39,149 nt of DNA from an uncultured Clostridia bacterium (GTDB lineage Bacteria > Bacillota > Clostridia > Oscillospirales > Oscillospiraceae): the NCBI GenBank assembly GCA_930990965.1, contig CAKNRQ010000023.1, positions 1 to 39,149 on the forward strand, in the 5' to 3' direction. Positions 1 through 8,992 of this stretch are shown here, one piece after another. Below the pieces are notes generated by a model that made no database searches, was not told the DNA's origin, and saw only the letters and a program-made list of their open reading frames with translations. Within the stretch, counting starts at the first letter, position 1; every line of letters begins with the position of its first letter. The position numbers and the translations under genes are program-made.

Positions 1-466
<466 letters not shown>

Positions 467-492
467 TTAGGGGTTAATATATTGGGCTGTAT

Positions 493-514
493 CCGGCAGA
501 GCGAGTCCTGCCGG
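493..514 (-). other. Intergenic stem-loop between gpmI and eno
   Basis: A 7-bp perfect inverted repeat (CCGGCAG/CTGCCGG) with an 8-base loop lies in the 88-base gap between gpmI and eno. No U-run follows it in the direction of transcription, so it is not a good intrinsic terminator. A role in transcript processing or stability is possible but is inference. Confidence 0.45.
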
Positions 515-527
515 GATTTATAAACAC

Positions 528-2048
528 TCAGCCGATGAGGCTCTCGCCCGTCATCTGCTCGGGCTTGTCGAGGCCCATGAGCTGCAGGAGGGTCGGGGCT
601 ATATCCGCAAGCTTGCCCTCGTGGAGCTTCAGCTCGCCCGCGCCGACAATCACAAAGGGTACGAGGTTGGTGGTGTGGGCGGTATTGGGGCTGCCGTCGG
701 GTTCGACCATGCGGTCGGCGTTGCCGTGGTCGGCAGTGACAGCCAGGATGATACCGTTGCGCTTCGCGGCCTCCACGACTTCGCCCAGGCACTTGTCAAC
801 GGTCTCGACGGCCTTGACAGCCGCAGGGATGACGCCGGTATGTCCGACCATGTCGCAGTTGGCAAAGTTGCACACGTAGAGCTCGCAGCCACCCTTGTCC
901 ATGCGGGCCACGAGGGCGTCCTTGACCTTCTCGGCGCTCATCTCGGGGATGAGGTCGTAAGTCGGGTACTCCTTCGGGCTGGGGATGAGCTCGCGCTCCT
1001 CGCCGGGATACTGCTTCTCCACGCCGCCGTTGAGGAAGAAGGTGACGTGGGCGTACTTCTCGGTCTCGGCCACGCGGTACTGGGTGAGGCCCTTGTCGCT
1101 GACATACTCGCCTATGGTGCCTTCGAGCTCCTCGGGAGGGTACGCAATGGGCAGAGGCAGTGCCGCGTCGTACTGAGCGGTGCAGACATAGCTGAGCTTG
1201 AGCTCCTCGGTGTCCATGGTATGGCCTTCGGGGAGATAGCCGTTGAGCGCCCAGGTCATCTCACGCGCGCGGTCGGGACGGAAGTTCATGAATATGACGC
1301 TGTCGCCGCTCTTTATCGTGCCCTCGGGGCAGATAACGGTGGGCTCCATGAACTCGTCTGTCTTCTCGTTGGCGTAGCTGTCCTTCACGGCCTGCACGGG
1401 GTCGGAAGCCTGGACTCCCTTGCCGCGGACGATGGCGTCGTAGCCCTTCTGCACGCGCTCCCAGCGCTTGTCACGGTCCATGCCCCAGAAGCGGCCCTGG
1501 ATAGTGGCGATCTTCGCGTTGCCGAGTTCAGCGCACTTCTCGGCGAGGGACTCCACAAAGCCCGCGCCGGAAGTCGGGTTGACGTCGCGTCCGTCGAGGA
1601 AGCAGTGGACATAGACGCTGTCCAGGCCCTGCTGCTTGGCCATGTCGAGGATGGCAAAGATGTGCTTGATGTGGCTGTGCACGCCGCCGTCGGAGAGCAG
1701 CCCGAGGACGTGCAGCGCGCCGCCGTTGGCCTTGGCGTCGGCCATGGCCTTGAGGTAGGCGGGATTTTTGAAGAAGCTGCCGTCGGCTATGGCGTTGGTG
1801 ATCCTGGGCAGGTCCTGGAACACGACGCGGCCCGCGCCGATGTTGGTGTGGCCGACCTCGCTGTTGCCCATCTGGCCCTCGGGCAGTCCGACGTCGAGGC
1901 CGGAGGCGGAAAGCCTGGTGTTGGGGCAGGTCTTCAGCAGCTCGTCCATGACGGGCGTCCTGGCAAGATAGATGGCGTTGCCGTCGTTGGGCTCGCCGAT
2001 GCCGTAGCCGTCGAGGATTATGAGCGCGGTGGGTTTGACTTCAGACAT
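528..2048 (-). CDS. gpmI: 2,3-bisphosphoglycerate-independent phosphoglycerate mutase
   Basis: The enzyme interconverts 3- and 2-phosphoglycerate using two Mn ions and a phosphoserine intermediate. The 506 residues match the usual length of about 510. ALIILDGYGIG near the N-terminus carries the first metal ligand. MGNSEVGHTNIGAG holds the catalytic serine at about residue 63. DGRDVNPTSG, NFRPDRAREMT and TADHGNADRM are the later metal and substrate motifs. The gene starts four bases after the tpiA stop, with the ribosome binding site (CAGGAGTGAG) spanning the tpiA terminus, so the two are co-translated. The cofactor-independent type is usual in clostridia. Confidence 0.97.
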   Translation of the reverse strand: MSEVKPTALIILDGYGIGEPNDGNAIYLARTPVMDELLKTCPNTRLSASGLDVGLPEGQMGNSEVGHTNIGAGRVVFQDLPRITNAIADGSFFKNPAYLKAMADAKANGGALHVLGLLSDGGVHSHIKHIFAILDMAKQQGLDSVYVHCFLDGRDVNPTSGAGFVESLAEKCAELGNAKIATIQGRFWGMDRDKRWERVQKGYDAIVRGKGVQASDPVQAVKDSYANEKTDEFMEPTVICPEGTIKSGDSVIFMNFRPDRAREMTWALNGYLPEGHTMDTEELKLSYVCTAQYDAALPLPIAYPPEELEGTIGEYVSDKGLTQYRVAETEKYAHVTFFLNGGVEKQYPGEERELIPSPKEYPTYDLIPEMSAEKVKDALVARMDKGGCELYVCNFANCDMVGHTGVIPAAVKAVETVDKCLGEVVEAAKRNGIILAVTADHGNADRMVEPDGSPNTAHTTNLVPFVIVGAGELKLHEGKLADIAPTLLQLMGLDKPEQMTGESLIG

Positions 2049-2052
2049 ACGC

Positions 2053-2826
2053 TCACTCCTGGGCCGTGCCCGCGACTATGCGCGCAAAGTCGGCCGTCTT
2101 GAGGCTGGCGCCGCCGATGAGGCCGCCGTCGATGTCCGGCTGGGCCAGCAGCTCGTCGCAGTTGGAGGCGTTCATGCTGCCGCCGTAGAGGATGCTGACG
2201 GCGCGGGCCACGCGGGCGTCGAACATGCTGCGGATCACGGCGCGGATGGCGCCGCAGACCTCCTCGGCCTGCTCGGCAGTGGCGGTCTTGCCGGTGCCGA
2301 TGGCCCAGATGGGCTCGTAGGCGATGACGCAGCGCTTGACGTCCTTGGGCTCAATGCCGGCCAGGGCGGCCTTGACCTGGTAGTCGATGTACTCCAGGGT
2401 GAGCTCCTTCTCGCGCTGCTCCAGGCTCTCGCCCACGCAGATGATGGGAACTATGCCCACGGCGAGGAGATTCTTCACCTTGGTATTGACGTCGGAGTCG
2501 GTCTCGCCGTGATACTGGCGGCGCTCGCTGTGGCCGACGATGCAGTAGCGGCAGCCCAGGTCGGCCAGCATGGCGGCGTTGACCTCGCCGGTGTAGGCGC
2601 CCTTGTCATGGACGGAGACGTCCTGAGCGCCGAAGGTGATGCGGCTGTCCTTGATGGCGCGGGCGACGTTGGGGATGATGGGATACGGCACGCACAGCGT
2701 GGTATCGCAGGTCTTGGTCTTGGGCAGCTGGGCCCTGAGCTCGTCCACGAAGGGACGGGCCTCGCTGGGCAGCTTGTTCATCTTCCAGTTGCCGGCGATG
2801 ATTGTCTTGCGGTACTTTCTGTTCAT
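2053..2826 (-). CDS. tpiA: Triose-phosphate isomerase
   Basis: It interconverts dihydroxyacetone phosphate and glyceraldehyde 3-phosphate. The 257-residue protein has every expected signature: GNWKMNK with the active-site lysine at residue 15, [10 protein letters not shown] with the electrophilic histidine, [15 protein letters not shown] with the catalytic glutamate and phosphate-gripping loop, and [11 protein letters not shown] with the phosphate-binding strand. It lies 13 bases after pgk with a good AAGGAG site. Length and motifs are normal and nothing is odd. Confidence 0.97.
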   Translation of the reverse strand: MNRKYRKTIIAGNWKMNKLPSEARPFVDELRAQLPKTKTCDTTLCVPYPIIPNVARAIKDSRITFGAQDVSVHDKGAYTGEVNAAMLADLGCRYCIVGHSERRQYHGETDSDVNTKVKNLLAVGIVPIICVGESLEQREKELTLEYIDYQVKAALAGIEPKDVKRCVIAYEPIWAIGTGKTATAEQAEEVCGAIRAVIRSMFDARVARAVSILYGGSMNASNCDELLAQPDIDGGLIGGASLKTADFARIVAGTAQE

Positions 2827-2839
2827 GGGGAAAACTCCT

Positions 2840-4030
2840 TTACTTATCCAGCAGGCAGGCTACGCCGGGCAGCTCCAGGCCCTCCAGGAACTCGAGGGAG
2901 GCGCCGCCGCCGGTGCTGATGTGGGTAATCTTGTCGGCATAGCCGCTCTTCTCAACGGCAGAGGCGCTGTCGCCGCCGCCGATGATGGTCACGCCGCCGC
3001 AGTTGGCAACGGCCTCGGCCATGGCGAAGGTGCCCTTGTTGAAGCTGGCGAACTCGAACACGCCCATGGGCCCGTTCCAGACCACGGTGCCGGTGCCCTT
3101 GACGGCGTCCTTGTAGAGCTCGACGGTCTTGGGGCCGATGTCCATGCCCATGAGGTCGTCGGGGATATCCTCGCCGGTTACGACGGGCTCGGCGTCAGCG
3201 GAGAACTCATTGGCGCAGACGTGGTCTACGGGCAGCAGGAGCTTGACGCCGCGGGCCGCGGCCTTGTCCATCATCTCCTTGGCGTAGTCAACGCGGTCGG
3301 CCTCGAGCAGGCTCTTGCCGATGGTGTGGCCCTGGGCCAGCTTGAAGGTGTAGGCCATGCCGCCGCCGACGATGATGGTGTCGGCTTTCTCCAGGAGGTT
3401 GTTGATGACGCCGATCTTGTCGGAGACCTTGGCGCCGCCGAGGATGGCCACGAAGGGACGGGCGGGATCGCTCAGGGCCTTGCCCATGACGGAAATCTCC
3501 TTCTCAACGAGCATGCCGGCATAGGCGGGCAGGAAGGCGGCGACACCGGCGGTGGAGGCGTGAGCGCGGTGCACGGTACCAAAGGCGTCAGAGACGTACA
3601 CTTCGGCCATGGAAGCGAGTTCCTTGGCGAACTCGGGATCGTTCTTCTCCTCACGCTTGTCGAAGCGCAGGTTCTCGAGGAGCATGAGCTGGCCCGGCTG
3701 CAAAGCGGCGGCCTTAGCCTTGGCGTCCTCACCGACTATATCAGCGGCCATGATGACGTCCATGCCCAGCAGCTCGCTCAGACGCTTGGCGACGGGCTTG
3801 AGGCTCAGGTTCTCTTTCCACTCGCCCTTGGGCTTTCCCAGGTGGGAGCAGGCTATGACGGCAGCGCCGTTTTCAAGCAGGTACTTGATGGTGGGCAGCG
3901 CAGCGACGATGCGCTTATCGCTGGTTATCTCTCCGGTCTCTTTGTTCTGAGGGACGTTAAAGTCGCAGCGGAGCAATACCTTCTTGCCGTGGGGGTCGAA
4001 GTCTGTTACGGTCTTCTTGTTGTAGTTCAT
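2840..4030 (-). CDS. pgk: Phosphoglycerate kinase
   Basis: It makes ATP and 3-phosphoglycerate from 1,3-bisphosphoglycerate. The 396 residues match the family length. RCDFNVPQ near the N-terminus binds substrate, SHLGKPKG and HRAHAST carry the basic patch, [16 protein letters not shown] is the hinge segment, and [11 protein letters not shown] with [15 protein letters not shown] is the nucleotide-binding loop. The ribosome binding site AGGAGG is formed by the last codons of trmL, whose stop is three bases before the pgk ATG, so translation is coupled. The gapA gene that usually precedes pgk is not in this cluster. Confidence 0.97.
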   Translation of the reverse strand: MNYNKKTVTDFDPHGKKVLLRCDFNVPQNKETGEITSDKRIVAALPTIKYLLENGAAVIACSHLGKPKGEWKENLSLKPVAKRLSELLGMDVIMAADIVGEDAKAKAAALQPGQLMLLENLRFDKREEKNDPEFAKELASMAEVYVSDAFGTVHRAHASTAGVAAFLPAYAGMLVEKEISVMGKALSDPARPFVAILGGAKVSDKIGVINNLLEKADTIIVGGGMAYTFKLAQGHTIGKSLLEADRVDYAKEMMDKAAARGVKLLLPVDHVCANEFSADAEPVVTGEDIPDDLMGMDIGPKTVELYKDAVKGTGTVVWNGPMGVFEFASFNKGTFAMAEAVANCGGVTIIGGGDSASAVEKSGYADKITHISTGGGASLEFLEGLELPGVACLLDK

Positions 4031-4033
4031 GCT

Positions 4034-4522
4034 TCATTCCTCCTGTTTCATTTGGCCATAATTTAATAAACCCGGGAATCCCTGCTGCCGCAGCGCCTCA
4101 TAGGTCAGGATTGCGGCAGCGTTGGAGAGGTTGAGGCTTCTCGCCTCTGAGATCATGGGGATGCGCACGCAGCGCTCGCGGTATTTCTCCCGGAGCCACT
4201 CTGGCAGCCCGGCCGTCTCTTTGCCGAACATGAGCGTCACATCGCCCGACCAGTCACACTCTGCGTAACTGCGCGGGGCCTTCGTGGTGGTGAGATAGAG
4301 GTTCGCGTCGCCATTGCGCTCGAAGTACTCGTCTATGTTCTCGTAGACCGTTATATCCACCAGATACCAGTAGTCGAGCCCCGCCCGCTTGACCGCCTTG
4401 TCTGAGATGTCGAAGCCCAACGGCTTCACCAGATGCAGCCTCGCGCCGGTGCAGGCGCAGGTGCGGGCTATCGCGCCGGTGTTGTTCGGAATCTCCGGCT
4501 CGACGAGCACTATGTCTATCAC
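4034..4522 (-). CDS. trmL: tRNA (cytidine/uridine-34 2'-O)-methyltransferase, TrmL family
   Basis: SPOUT-class methyltransferase that 2'-O-methylates the wobble base of certain leucine tRNAs. The 162-residue protein follows TrmL throughout: IVLVEPEIPNNTGAIARTC at the N-terminus, LHLVKPLGF, then the knot motifs LMFGKETAGLP and IPMISEARSLNLSNAA that bind S-adenosylmethionine. The start is a GTG at 4522 because AGGAGG stands seven bases upstream. It is the first gene of the glycolytic cluster and overlaps the pgk ribosome binding site. Its co-expression with glycolysis is notable, but function is inferred from the family. Confidence 0.93.
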   Translation of the reverse strand: MIDIVLVEPEIPNNTGAIARTCACTGARLHLVKPLGFDISDKAVKRAGLDYWYLVDITVYENIDEYFERNGDANLYLTTTKAPRSYAECDWSGDVTLMFGKETAGLPEWLREKYRERCVRIPMISEARSLNLSNAAAILTYEALRQQGFPGLLNYGQMKQEE

Positions 4523-4584
4523 TTGACGGCCTCCTAACTCATCACATACGTTTGTGATATTTCTGCTAATTTTGGCGCATGCAC

Positions 4585-4613
4585 ATTTTACTACCTTAAT
4601 GGCAATATTACAA
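4585..4613 (-). promoter_or_regulatory. Sigma-A-type promoter for trmL-pgk-tpiA-gpmI-eno
   Basis: Read on the minus strand, TTGTAA (4613-4608) and TAAAAT (4590-4585) are separated by 17 bases, about 60 bases before the trmL start. A palindrome ATCACA-N6-TGTGAT at 4543-4560 lies between the promoter and the start and could be an operator or a leader hairpin. The rest of the 4523-4866 gap is AT-rich promoter DNA, plus a CGGGC/GCCCG stem-loop at 4704-4721; I see no gene in it. Confidence 0.6.
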
Positions 4614-4794
4614 TACCAATTATGCCGTAAAATACGATTATTTCATTAAATTTTTGTGAAAGCTGGCCACGAAAGTGCCTGTTGGCCGTCCATGCAGGGC
4701 ACCCGGGCGATATTCTGCCCGTACGGGGCTGTTTTACGGCTCATTTTCACCCGCGCCTGAGATGCAGTTTCTTCGCCATACTTTCACTCGATTC

Positions 4795-4823
4795 TTGAAT
4801 TACTCGCCTTATTAGATTATAAT
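4795..4823 (+). promoter_or_regulatory. Sigma-A-type promoter for the glycosyltransferase operon
   Basis: TTGAAT (4795-4800) and a consensus TATAAT (4818-4823) are separated by 17 bases. The predicted transcript starts near 4830, leaving a short leader before AGGAGG at 4856-4861 and the ATG at 4867. This rules out the longer reading frame beginning near 4822. Confidence 0.75.
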
Positions 4824-4866
4824 GTGGCTCAGGAAGCGGCAAAGCATGTGCCGCCAGGAGGTCAAA

Positions 4867-5619
4867 ATGGAAAAGTATTTCATCGTTGTGCCCTGCTACA
4901 ACGAGGAAGAGGTGCTGCCCGAGACGATAAAGCGCCTGGGCGATTGCCTGAACACCCTCGAGCAGCGGGGCTTTGCCTCCCCGGACAGCCGTGTGTTATT
5001 TGTAAACGACGGCTCCGTGGACAGGACCTGGGAGACCATAAAAGACGCAAACGAGCACGACGAGCGCATGGCCGGACTGTGCCTGGACCAAAACCGAGGC
5101 CACCAGACCGCCCTCACCGAGGGGTTAATGTGCGCCCGTGACAAGCGCGCGGTCAGCGTCTCTATAGACGCCGATCTGCAGGACGATGTAAACGCAATAA
5201 TAGACATGGCCGAAAAGCACGCCGCCGGAGCCCACATAGTCTGCGGCGTCAGGGCTTCGCGCCAGACCGACACCTTCCTCAAGCGCAACACCGCGCGGGC
5301 CTACTATAAAATAATGCAGCTCTTCGGCTCGAGCCTCATCTACGACCACGCGGACTTCCGTCTCATGGACCCCGAGGCCTTGGACCGGCTCGCGCTCTAC
5401 CACGGCGACGATCTCTTTCTGCGCGGGCTGATAACCCGGCTTGGCTACAGGTGTGAAACCGTGAGCTATGACCGCGCCGAGCGCTTTGCCGGCGAGAGCA
5501 AGTACACGCTCAAAAAGATGCTCAAGCTCGCCGCCAAGGGCTTCACCAGCGGAAAAATGCGCCCCCTGAGCGTGGCAAGGGAGCCGTACACGCACACGAA
5601 GGAGCTGATAGGCCTTTGA
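4867..5619 (+). CDS. Family 2 glycosyltransferase (DPM1/GtrB-like), lacking C-terminal membrane anchor
   Basis: A GT-A-fold glycosyltransferase, likely using a nucleotide sugar and a polyprenyl-phosphate acceptor. In the 250-residue protein, VVPCYNEEEVLPETI is the N-terminal nucleotide-binding motif, FVNDGSVDRTWE follows, and SIDADLQDD at about residue 99 holds the metal-binding DxD. RFAGESKYTLKKMLKLAAKG matches the family segment after the catalytic domain. Relatives of the GtrB/CsbB type continue into two membrane helices and reach over 300 residues; this one stops soon after that segment. The ATG at 4867 has AGGAGG five bases upstream. It overlaps the next gene by four bases. Acceptor and sugar are unknown. 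Confidence 0.88.
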   Translation: MEKYFIVVPCYNEEEVLPETIKRLGDCLNTLEQRGFASPDSRVLFVNDGSVDRTWETIKDANEHDERMAGLCLDQNRGHQTALTEGLMCARDKRAVSVSIDADLQDDVNAIIDMAEKHAAGAHIVCGVRASRQTDTFLKRNTARAYYKIMQLFGSSLIYDHADFRLMDPEALDRLALYHGDDLFLRGLITRLGYRCETVSYDRAERFAGESKYTLKKMLKLAAKGFTSGKMRPLSVAREPYTHTKELIGL

Positions 5620-6506
5620 GCGCGTGTTTTGACTGCCCGAGGCGCTGCGGAGCCGACAGGCTTGCGGGAGAGTTCGGCGTGTGCGCCTCCGGCGCTCTGC
5701 CTCGCGCGGTGAGGGCGGCGGCCCACTTCGGCGAAGAGCCCTGTATCTCCGGCGAGAGAGGTTCGGGCGCCATCTTCTTCACCGGCTGCAACCTCGGCTG
5801 CGTCTACTGCCAAAACCGCGACATCTCCGGTGCCGCGGCTCCGGGCGTCGAGCTCAGCGTACAGGGCCTGCGCGACGTCATGCTCAGGCTGCGTGACAGC
5901 GGTGTACACAACATAAACCTCGTCACCGGCACTCACTATGTGCGCGCCATAGCCGAGGCCCTCTCCGGGCTCGAACTCGGCATGCCTGTAGTCTGGAACT
6001 CCTCCGGCTACGAGAGCGTAGAAAGCCTCCGGCTGCTCGAGGGCCTGGTGCAGATATACATGCCCGACTACAAGTACTCCCTCCCCGGCCCGGCGCAAAA
6101 GTACTCCCGTGCCGCCGACTACCCCGAAGTCGCCGCCGCGGCCATAGAGGAGATGTACCGGCAGGTGGGAGCGTACCGCATGGACGGTGACGGCATGCTC
6201 GAGAGCGGCGTCATAATACGCCACCTCATCCTGCCCGGCAACATAGACAACTCCATCGGCTGTATAGATTTCGTCTCGCAGAGCTTCCCGCAGGGCGGCG
6301 TACTTTTCTCGCTCATGAGCCAGTATACGCCCATGCCCGGCGTGGGAAAGCGTTTCCCCGAACTGGCCGGCCCCGTCGAAGACGAGGTCGCCGCGATGCT
6401 CTACGCCTATCTGCTCGAGCGCGGCATAACCGATGGCTATTACCAGGAACCCGACGCGTCCGGGGACGCCATGATACCTGACTGGGACCTGAGCGGTCTC
6501 ATATAA
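5616..6506 (+). CDS. Radical SAM protein, PflX/COG1313 family
   Basis: An uncharacterised radical SAM protein related to pyruvate formate-lyase activating enzymes. The 296 residues carry the cluster motif CNLGCVYCQN (Cys 58, 62, 65) that binds the [4Fe-4S] cluster and S-adenosylmethionine. An N-terminal set of four cysteines (4, 7, 11, 23) may bind a second metal site. The block PDYKYS...KYSRAADYPEV and the stretch HLILPGNIDNS are characteristic of COG1313. The start is a TTG that overlaps the preceding TGA (TTGA), with AAGGAG eleven bases upstream, implying translational coupling to the glycosyltransferase. No glycyl-radical enzyme lies nearby, so its target is unknown. Confidence 0.9.
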   Translation: MSACFDCPRRCGADRLAGEFGVCASGALPRAVRAAAHFGEEPCISGERGSGAIFFTGCNLGCVYCQNRDISGAAAPGVELSVQGLRDVMLRLRDSGVHNINLVTGTHYVRAIAEALSGLELGMPVVWNSSGYESVESLRLLEGLVQIYMPDYKYSLPGPAQKYSRAADYPEVAAAAIEEMYRQVGAYRMDGDGMLESGVIIRHLILPGNIDNSIGCIDFVSQSFPQGGVLFSLMSQYTPMPGVGKRFPELAGPVEDEVAAMLYAYLLERGITDGYYQEPDASGDAMIPDWDLSGLI

Positions 6507-6541
6507 GACAGTTTATAACACTCCCAAGGAGGTTACACAAA

Positions 6542-7564
6542 ATGAACTACAACGAAGTACTCGAGAAAGCCAGGGGCAACATCGGCCCCTACTGCAAGGC
6601 CTGCCCGGTATGTAACGGCAAAGCCTGCGGCAACACCATGCCCGGCCCCGGCTCCAAGAACCCTGGCAACGGCGCGGCGCGCAACTTTGACGCCTGGCAG
6701 AAGGTGTACGTCAACATGGACACTATCAACTCCCACGACGTGCCCACCACGGACTTCACCATGTTCGGCCACACCTTCGGACTGCCCATCTTTACGGCCC
6801 CTATCGGCGCGCTGCCCATGCACTACTCCGACGCCTACGATGACTTCGCTTACAACGACATACTTATCCCCACGGCGGTCGAGTGCGGCGGCATGTCCTT
6901 CACCGGCGACGGTGTCGATCCCGAGATAATGAAGCGTGCCGTTGCCGCGATGAACAAGGTCGGCGGCGTGGGCGTGCCCACCATCAAGCCCTGGAACGTC
7001 GAAGCAGTCATGGCGAAGCTCGACATCCTCAACGAGAACAACATCTTCGCCGCGGCAATGGACATAGACGGCGCGGGCCTGCCCTTCCTCAAGGCCATGA
7101 ACCCCAACGCCGGCAGCAAGACCGTTGAAGAGCTGCGCGAAATAATCTCCTACGCCAAAATGCCCTTCATCATCAAGGGCATCATGACCCCGCGTGCGGC
7201 TGAGAAGGCCGTCGAGGCCGGGGCCGCCGGCATTGTCGTATCCAACCACGGAGGCCGCGTGCTGGGCCAGACCCGCGCCACCGCCGGCGTCCTGCCGGAC
7301 ATCGCCCGCGCGGTCAAGGGCAAGTGCGTCATACTCGTTGACGGCGGCATCCGCTCCGGCGTGGACGTCTTCAAGGCCATAGCTCTGGGCGCTGACGCCG
7401 TACTCATCGGCCGTCCCTTCGTCCCAGCCGTCTACGGCGGCGAGGCCGAGGGCGCCAAGCTGCTCTTCGACAAGTACAAGGCCGAGCTCATTGACACCAT
7501 GACCATGTGCGGCGCGCACTCCCTCGCGGAGATCTCCCCCGACATGGTGTACGTTGAAAAATGA
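6542..7564 (+). CDS. FMN-dependent alpha-hydroxy-acid dehydrogenase/oxidase with Cys-rich N-terminus
   Basis: A TIM-barrel flavoenzyme of the lactate/glycolate oxidase family, oxidising an alpha-hydroxy acid to the keto acid. In 340 residues, IIKGIMTP carries the flavin-contacting lysine, VVSNHGGRVLGQ the catalytic His and Arg, and ILVDGGIRSGVDVFKAIALGADAVLIGRP the FMN phosphate site. The N-terminus has CKACPVCNGKACG, four cysteines suited to metal or Fe-S binding, as in other clostridial members of the family but not in classic oxidases. In an anaerobe it probably passes electrons to a carrier rather than oxygen (inference). AAGGAGG precedes the ATG. The end overlaps the next gene by four bases (ATGA). 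Confidence 0.88.
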   Translation: MNYNEVLEKARGNIGPYCKACPVCNGKACGNTMPGPGSKNPGNGAARNFDAWQKVYVNMDTINSHDVPTTDFTMFGHTFGLPIFTAPIGALPMHYSDAYDDFAYNDILIPTAVECGGMSFTGDGVDPEIMKRAVAAMNKVGGVGVPTIKPWNVEAVMAKLDILNENNIFAAAMDIDGAGLPFLKAMNPNAGSKTVEELREIISYAKMPFIIKGIMTPRAAEKAVEAGAAGIVVSNHGGRVLGQTRATAGVLPDIARAVKGKCVILVDGGIRSGVDVFKAIALGADAVLIGRPFVPAVYGGEAEGAKLLFDKYKAELIDTMTMCGAHSLAEISPDMVYVEK

Positions 7565-8517
7565 AGCGCGCCCTCGCATTTACCCTCGCGCTCATAACTT
7601 TAGCCACCCTCCCCGTCTATGCAGGCGGGGAGGGCTCTGTTCTCTCCCCCGACGAATTCGTCCCTGAAATCATGTCCGAGGCCTACATCAGCGAAGGCAA
7701 CTACGCCGTGGCCTTTATGAGCACCTACGACGGCGAGGTCTGGTACAGTAACGAGGAAGAGTACTTTGAAGTTGCGAGCGTCTACAAGCTCCCGCTCAAC
7801 ATGTACTACTACGAGCTCGAAAACTCGGGAGAACTCGACCCCGACTCCACCGTGGCCGGGATACCGCTCAGCCAGTGCCATCTCTACAGCATCGAAAACT
7901 CAAGCAATCCCGTCTCCGAGGCCATGTACGAGCAGCTCGGCGGCTACACCGCCTTCAAGCGCCTCATTCTCCCCTACACCGGCTACACCGAAGACGAGCT
8001 GCAGCCGGACTACTACAACGAGAACGCCTTCACCGCGCGCATGGTACTCAACATCCTGCGCTACGCCTGGGACAACCAGCAGGACTTCTACGGGCTGATA
8101 GACCACATGCTCGCCGCGCAGCCGGGTGAATATCTCGAGAGCGGCAGCTTTGAGGGCGAAATCGCCCAAAAATACGGCTACGACAGCTATGACGGCGTCC
8201 TGCATGTCGCCGTGGCCGGCATCGTCTACGCCGGCTCCCCCTTCCTCATTGCCGTCCTGACCCGAGGCAGCTACGCCGCCGTGGACGCAATGGGCAAGCT
8301 CGCAGACGCCTTCGCCGCCTGGGACGAGCAGCGCATCGCCAGCCTGCCCGAAGAGCTGCCGGAAGAGACCCCCGAGCCGGAGCCTGAACCCGAGCTGGAC
8401 ATGGACGCCGTCCGCAGCTTTGCCACTCAAATGCTGGTAAACTCATGCTACGCCGCGCCCGAACCGGCCCTGCTGCCCTGGGATGAAATAACAAACCTGG
8501 TCCTGGCCTCAAGCTGA
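7561..8517 (+). CDS. Secreted serine-hydrolase-like protein (class A beta-lactamase fold)
   Basis: The N-terminus MKRALAFTLALITLATLPVYA is a cleavable signal peptide, so the 318-residue protein is exported. SVYK at residues 73-76 stands in a context (VASVYKLPLNMYYYE) like the S-x-x-K catalytic motif of class A beta-lactamases and related peptidases. SSN at 114-116 may be the S-x-N motif. The expected K-T/S-G is replaced by K-Y-G at 204-206, followed by a strand like that of the fold. A Glu-Pro-rich linker near residue 270 leads to an unassigned C-terminal tail. It may bind cell-wall peptides rather than hydrolyse beta-lactams. It is coupled to the flavoenzyme gene by an ATGA overlap. Confidence 0.68.
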   Translation: MKRALAFTLALITLATLPVYAGGEGSVLSPDEFVPEIMSEAYISEGNYAVAFMSTYDGEVWYSNEEEYFEVASVYKLPLNMYYYELENSGELDPDSTVAGIPLSQCHLYSIENSSNPVSEAMYEQLGGYTAFKRLILPYTGYTEDELQPDYYNENAFTARMVLNILRYAWDNQQDFYGLIDHMLAAQPGEYLESGSFEGEIAQKYGYDSYDGVLHVAVAGIVYAGSPFLIAVLTRGSYAAVDAMGKLADAFAAWDEQRIASLPEELPEETPEPEPEPELDMDAVRSFATQMLVNSCYAAPEPALLPWDEITNLVLASS

Positions 8518-8562
8518 AACTTTCTTTGTCGATTTAACGGTTCACATTCTCAAATTTCGTGC

Positions 8563-8591
8563 TTCCAATCAGCTTCCAGATGTGGTATACT
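8563..8591 (+). promoter_or_regulatory. Extended -10 promoter for the 8637 gene
   Basis: TATACT (8586-8591) is preceded by TGG, giving an extended -10, with a weak TTCCAA -35 at 8563-8568 and a 17-base spacer. A short palindrome GGACATGATGTCC at 8603-8615 lies in the leader. Confidence 0.55.
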
Positions 8592-8636
8592 CAACATAAA
8601 CTGGACATGATGTCCGCTTAATGGGAGGCATGAATT

Positions 8637-8960
8637 ATGGCAAAGCTGGAAAAGCACATACACGGCGATTTTGATGCTACGCTTGCTATGCTTGACGAGG
8701 GCATAATGGGAGGCAGTATGAGCGCGAGTCTGGAGGACAGCAGCGACTTTAGCTGCGGCGGCGTGCGCTGCGCCGTGAGGGTCTATGAGCGCTACAGTTG
8801 GACAGGCGGCAACCGTCTGAGCATGACGCTGACGCTCTTCGGCTTGGGGAACGAGCTGGACATCTCAGCTATCACCTCCGGCGGCAGCAACGCCATGTTC
8901 TTCAAGATGAACACCATCGGTGAAGACGCCTTCCTGGGCACGGTTCAGGAACTCATATAA
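8637..8960 (+). CDS. Small conserved protein, DUF6054-like
   Basis: A 107-residue protein with no signal peptide or membrane segment. The start MAKLEKHIHGDFDATLAMLDEGI, the segment VRCAVRVYERYSWTGGNRLS and the end ITSGGSNAMFFKMNTIGEDAFL resemble the small clostridial family I remember as DUF6054, which has no known function. GGGAGG precedes the ATG. It has its own promoter and terminator, so it is a single-gene transcription unit. The family name is from memory and should be treated as probable, not certain. Confidence 0.72.
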   Translation: MAKLEKHIHGDFDATLAMLDEGIMGGSMSASLEDSSDFSCGGVRCAVRVYERYSWTGGNRLSMTLTLFGLGNELDISAITSGGSNAMFFKMNTIGEDAFLGTVQELI

Positions 8961-8964
8961 TTAA

Positions 8965-8992
8965 AAGAGGGGCTTCGTGTGAAGCCCCTCTT
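8965..8992. terminator. Bidirectional intrinsic terminator between 8637 gene and galK
   Basis: A perfect 12-bp stem (AAGAGGGGCTTC) with a GTGT tetraloop lies between two convergent genes. It is A/T-flanked on both sides, so it can serve both strands. The galK stop codon (8991-8993) lies at the foot of the stem. Confidence 0.88.
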
